This document shows positions 60,641-64,000 of a stretch of 64,000 bases of DNA, piece after piece (position 1 is the stretch's first letter; each line of letters starts with the position of its first letter). The notes beneath the pieces are model-generated. The model worked only from the letters and a program-made list of their open reading frames with translations. It made no database searches and was not told where the DNA came from. Origin of the DNA: Syngnathus acus (taxonomy: Eukaryota > Chordata > Actinopteri > Syngnathiformes > Syngnathidae); assembly GCF_901709675.1 (NCBI RefSeq), contig NC_051108.1, forward strand, positions 5,366,631 to 5,430,630, written 5' to 3'. A program made the position numbers and the translations under genes.

Positions 60641-61810
60641 ATGGGCGATTGGAGCGCTCTTGGCCGTTTGTTGGATAAGGTCCAGGCCTACTCCACTGCC
60701 GGGGGGAAGGTGTGGCTCTCTGTCCTCTTCATCTTCAGAATCCTGGTCCTGGGCACGGCAGTAGAATCCGCCTGGGGAGATGAGCAGTCTGCTTTCAAAT
60801 GTAACACCCAACAACCTGGTTGCGAGAACGTCTGCTATGACAAATCCTTCCCCATCTCCCACGTCAGATTCTGGGTCCTCCAGATTATCTTCGTGTCAAC
60901 CCCGACCCTACTTTATCTGGCTCATGTCTTTTACCTGAACAGGAAGGAACAGAAATTGAACAGGAAAGAGGAAGAGCTGAAAGTTGTACAGAATGACGGA
61001 GGAGATGTTGACCTCCCGCTGAAGAAAATCGAAATGAAAAAGCACAAGTACGGCATTGATGAGCATGGCAAAGTAAAGATGAAGGGGGCGCTGCTGAGAA
61101 CCTACATCGTCAGCATTTTTTTCAAGTCCCTCTTTGAGGTGGGCTTTCTTGTGATCCAGTGGTACATATACGGCTTCACCCTGTCGGCGGTCTACACTTG
61201 CGAGAGAGATCCATGCCCGCATAGGGTGGACTGTTTCCTGTCACGTCCCACGGAAAAGACCGTCTTCATTATCTTCATGCTAGTGGTTTCTCTGGTGTCC
61301 TTGCTTCTCAACGTCATTGAGCTCTTCTATGTGTTTTTCAAGAGGATCAAAGATCGTGTGAAGGGCCAACAGCAACCCACTCTCTATGCTAGTGGGGGCA
61401 CTTTGAGCCCGACCCCCAAGGATCTCTCCACGACCAAGTATGCTTACTATAACGGCTGCTCTTCCCCTACTGCCCCACTCTCACCCATGTCTCCTCCAGG
61501 TTACAAATTGGCCACAGGAGAGAGGGGTACAGGGTCTTGTCGTAATTTTAACAAGCAGGCCCATGAACAGAACTGGGCCAACTATTCCACGGAGCAGAAC
61601 CGCCTTGGCCAGATTGGAGGAGGAGGGAGCACTATTTCAAACTCCCATGCACAAGCCTTTGACTTCCCCGACGATACCCACGAGCATAAGAAACTGCCCT
61701 TATCAGCCGGACACGAAATGCAGCCTCTGCCCTTGATGGACGCTCGGCCCTGCAGCCGGGCCAGCAGTCGGATGAGTAGCCGGGCCAGGCCAGATGATCT
61801 AGACGTTTAA
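60641..61810 (+). CDS. gja1: Gap junction alpha-1 (connexin 43), single coding exon
   Basis: This is the major vertebrate gap-junction subunit of heart, bone, glia and fin. It has 389 residues (human 382). The frame also opens two codons earlier at a TTG, but ATG 60641 gives the family start [20 protein letters not shown]. Loop 1 cysteines are 54, 61 and 65; loop 2 cysteines are 187, 192 and 198, the standard positions. The intracellular loop contains [16 protein letters not shown]. The long tail keeps [10 protein letters not shown] (MAPK sites, NEDD4-type PPxY and tyrosine-sorting motif), the serine cluster [13 protein letters not shown], and the PDZ-binding end DDLDV where mammals have DDLEI. 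Whether it is the gja1a or gja1b copy of teleosts cannot be decided here. Confidence 0.97.
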   Translation: MGDWSALGRLLDKVQAYSTAGGKVWLSVLFIFRILVLGTAVESAWGDEQSAFKCNTQQPGCENVCYDKSFPISHVRFWVLQIIFVSTPTLLYLAHVFYLNRKEQKLNRKEEELKVVQNDGGDVDLPLKKIEMKKHKYGIDEHGKVKMKGALLRTYIVSIFFKSLFEVGFLVIQWYIYGFTLSAVYTCERDPCPHRVDCFLSRPTEKTVFIIFMLVVSLVSLLLNVIELFYVFFKRIKDRVKGQQQPTLYASGGTLSPTPKDLSTTKYAYYNGCSSPTAPLSPMSPPGYKLATGERGTGSCRNFNKQAHEQNWANYSTEQNRLGQIGGGGSTISNSHAQAFDFPDDTHEHKKLPLSAGHEMQPLPLMDARPCSRASSRMSSRARPDDLDV

Positions 61811-62410
61811 ACCTGGCTGGCAGCCTGAGAATCAGGAAACGATCACTTAGGTTTAAGCAGAAGCTGGGCCTAACCTCAGTTACTGTTTTTGTCGTAGAGA
61901 CTCTTGGGCTACGTTGACACTGCCCAATGTCCATCGCCAGAAATGACCAGTTTATGATTCAAGTTTCAAGTGGGATTGAATTAAAGCCAAACTTTAAAAC
62001 AACTGTCACTCAAATCAAGTTTGCAGATTCACAGATGATGTCAGTTACATCTCTGATTTAAATCCAAATATGCCCAGGTCGCATTTGACAAAAAAAAAAA
62101 AAATCGGAATTCTTCACTGCAAGAAACAACCAGATACACATGGGCAAAATAAAAAATCGGAATTGAGCTCCAGTGTGAACGTAGCCCAAGTTTGTCAAGA
62201 GACATTCAAACCTGTATGTAACACTGATAAAAGGTACAAGTTGAAAATAGTTTTTGAGGACTTTCCATTTACCTATAGGGCCTATCACCTAACCAAGCCT
62301 TAACAAAGCACACCCTTAGAAGTAGGGGAAAGGCAGAGGTGATCCTGAGATGCAGTCACTCAAGAACAGTTGAACACGGAGATTTGTTTGATTTTATGTT
62401 CAATAAACAT
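61811..62410 (+). other. gja1: gja1 3' UTR with an inserted inverted-repeat element
   Basis: This is non-coding sequence running to an AATAAA at about 62401. Bases 61905-62190 form a MITE-like element with complementary ends (see separate entry), so the element would be part of the mature transcript. Confidence 0.55.
61905..62190. repeat. MITE-like element in gja1 3' UTR
   Basis: It begins CTTGGGCTACGTTGACACTG and ends with the complement CCAGTGTGAACGTAGCCCAAG, about 286 bp apart, with no internal frame. Confidence 0.75.
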
Positions 62411-62761
62411 CATTTTATATAGGGTCAGCCATGTTTCCACCAAGCAGGACAGTTCAGTTTGATTCACTGCGGTATGCTCTAGTAGAGGCGGCCATTTTGT
62501 GGATGAAGGTCTTTGTAATTGTCCCTAAACGGGTCAAGTACCAACCGTTTTGGCACACTAACATAGAAGTCTGCCAAAGATAGGTGATATATCATTTCAG
62601 TTTTTATAAAGTCATGTTAGTTATTCCTCATATATTCATTGTCATTCCCAAAACTTGCAACATTTCTGGTGGTGCATGAAGTACACATTAAACAGCCTAA
62701 TAAACAATTTCAGGATACCAGGTTGGATACAAGGTGGTTATTTACTACCAAGCATTTCATG

Positions 62762-62986
62762 TACCGTATTTTCCGCACTATAAGGCGCACCTAAAAACCT
62801 CCAATTTTCGCAAAAGCCGACAGTGCGCCTTATAATCAGGTGCGCCTTATATATGGACCAATATTGAGCCACTACAGCAGGCGTGTCCAAATATATGGAT
62901 TTATATATGGACAAAGTTTAAAATGGGCCATTCATTGAAAGTGCGCCTTATAATCCGGTGCGCATTATAGTGCGGAAAATACGGTA
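62762..62986. repeat. ACCGTATTTTCCG-family MITE
   Basis: It has complementary ends and is about 225 bp. The interior resembles the 19193 copy read in the opposite direction, including GAGCCACTACAGCAGGCGTG. Confidence 0.8.
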
Positions 62987-63384
62987 GTTCTAATTTAGGT
63001 AGTTGTAAATGTACCAACGGTTTTGCTTGGTGGACTCGCATTTCTAAGAATTCTAAGGTGACTATTTTATTACTGGAAATTGATTAAGCCTCAAAATGTT
63101 TTCCAATTATGAGATAAGAGTTGAAATGTGAACATTTAAAAAAAAAAAGCCCATTGAGTGCTGTGTCTTTCCAATGACAATTTTTTTTAATGTTAACCAC
63201 TTTGCAAAAAAAGGCAAAACAAGGCTTTTGGGAGTTTGCTGAGTATTTATTGCTTGAGTTATGATGGAAATCCACTACTCCAATTACGAATTGACTACTA
63301 TTCAGTACATCTTATATAATTTTCATTTTTTTTAAACTCCCTACAACATGTATATTTATTGGCCGTTTCTACAGTCACAGTCAC

Positions 63385-63425
63385 AAAACATCCAGACTGA
63401 CTGATGTAGTCAGTCTGGATGTTTT
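63385..63425. other. Perfect 17-bp hairpin, 7-nt loop
   Basis: AAAACATCCAGACTGAC (63385-63401), loop TGATGTA, then the exact complement GTCAGTCTGGATGTTTT (63409-63425), followed by a T run. It lies about 1 kb past the gja1 polyadenylation signal. Its role is unknown. Confidence 0.9.
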
Positions 63426-64000
63426 TTTCCTGATAAACTTTGAATTTATGTGATGTTTCATTCTGTGGGTTTATTTGTATGTTTTTTTTTTTTTTAAAAG
63501 GAGCGTGTTAGTGGCAAAATTGATGCATCAGGCTGTCGTAACACAGCAATGTATTGGTTGGTGAAATCATTGCTGCCTTTTTCATATTTGTGGGAAGTTG
63601 GGAGACAACCGAAAGATTTTTTTTTCTTATTCATTTGAGTGAATGATCTCGTTAGCGGATTTGTTTCCAATTCGATGTCAGCGTTGCTGCTTGAGAAATA
63701 GTTACTTAGTACTGTAAATCATGCTAACTGACACAATGAAAATGTGAGTTTTTAGAAGACTTCTTCTAGATCTGGACTAATATTTAGTCAGTTATATTAA
63801 AATATATGCCAATGTAGCTCCTCAACTACAAAACATTAGAATCAATCTCAATTTGCTCTTTCAAAATGAGTCGTTGTGTTGGTACTTACATGGATCTTTC
63901 AGCTACAATGGCATTTGCACTGTGATCTAGTAGGTGATAACTATGTTAATATGATGCACCCACAACGTGAGAAGAGTTTTCTGATACTGTATAAATGTTG

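Larger units (their letters stand above)
62411..64000. other. Region downstream of gja1
   Basis: No gene was found. It contains an ACCGTATTTTCCG-family MITE at 62762-62986. This may be nested in an older element bounded by TTTCCACCAAGCA (62451) and its complement TGCTTGGTGGA (63026). A perfect hairpin lies at 63385-63425. The rest is AT-rich and unremarkable. Confidence 0.45.

Overview
The window is vertebrate nuclear DNA, almost certainly from a teleost fish. It has AT-rich, intron-rich genes with GT-AG junctions and polyadenylation signals. Short non-autonomous DNA transposons of several families are scattered through introns and spacers. One end carries a connexin cluster that includes two divergent, fish-style connexins. 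No EVH1 exons, RNA genes, prokaryotic features or intact autonomous transposons were found.

Layout, left to right. (1) 1-22216: 3' two thirds of enah (Mena, Ena/VASP family) on +. Twelve coding exons run from the linker after EVH1 to the EVH2 tetramerisation helix; the 5' exons lie upstream of the window. (2) 26.1-34.9 kb: complete lbr (lamin B receptor, +), 13 coding exons, 614 codons. (3) 35.1-38.2 kb: slirp (-) and alkbh1 (+), head to head across a 263-bp shared promoter interval. (4) 38.6-42.9 kb: gopc (PIST/CAL/FIG, +). (5) 42.9-44.8 kb: a 234-bp-unit tandem array built from transposon-like inverted repeats, between the convergent gopc and cep85l. (6) 45.8-50.8 kb: cep85l (-), 13 coding exons. 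(7) 51.5-62.4 kb: connexin cluster with a divergent pair (connexin A on -, connexin B on +), a truncated pseudogene copy of A, a probable remnant of the B promoter, two copies of a promoter/first-exon segment, and gja1 (connexin 43).

From general knowledge of the human map, enah/lbr correspond to 1q42, slirp/alkbh1 to 14q24, and gopc/cep85l/gja1 to 6q22. The window therefore joins three ancestral linkage pieces. The genes mostly do separate jobs: actin filament elongation; nuclear lamina and sterol reduction; mitochondrial RNA handling; nucleic-acid demethylation; Golgi trafficking; centrosome; gap junctions. The connexins form the only real functional group.

The most interesting part is 51-62 kb. 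Connexin A lacks the first of three otherwise near-invariant cysteines in extracellular loop 2. Connexin B has a widened cysteine spacing there. A block containing both genes was duplicated and decayed. The likely gja1 promoter and first exon exist twice, 1350 bp apart, each keeping the same composite CRE plus NR5A/ERR-type site. Exon coordinates come from reading splice sites, frame continuity and remembered protein families; no alignment or database search was run.
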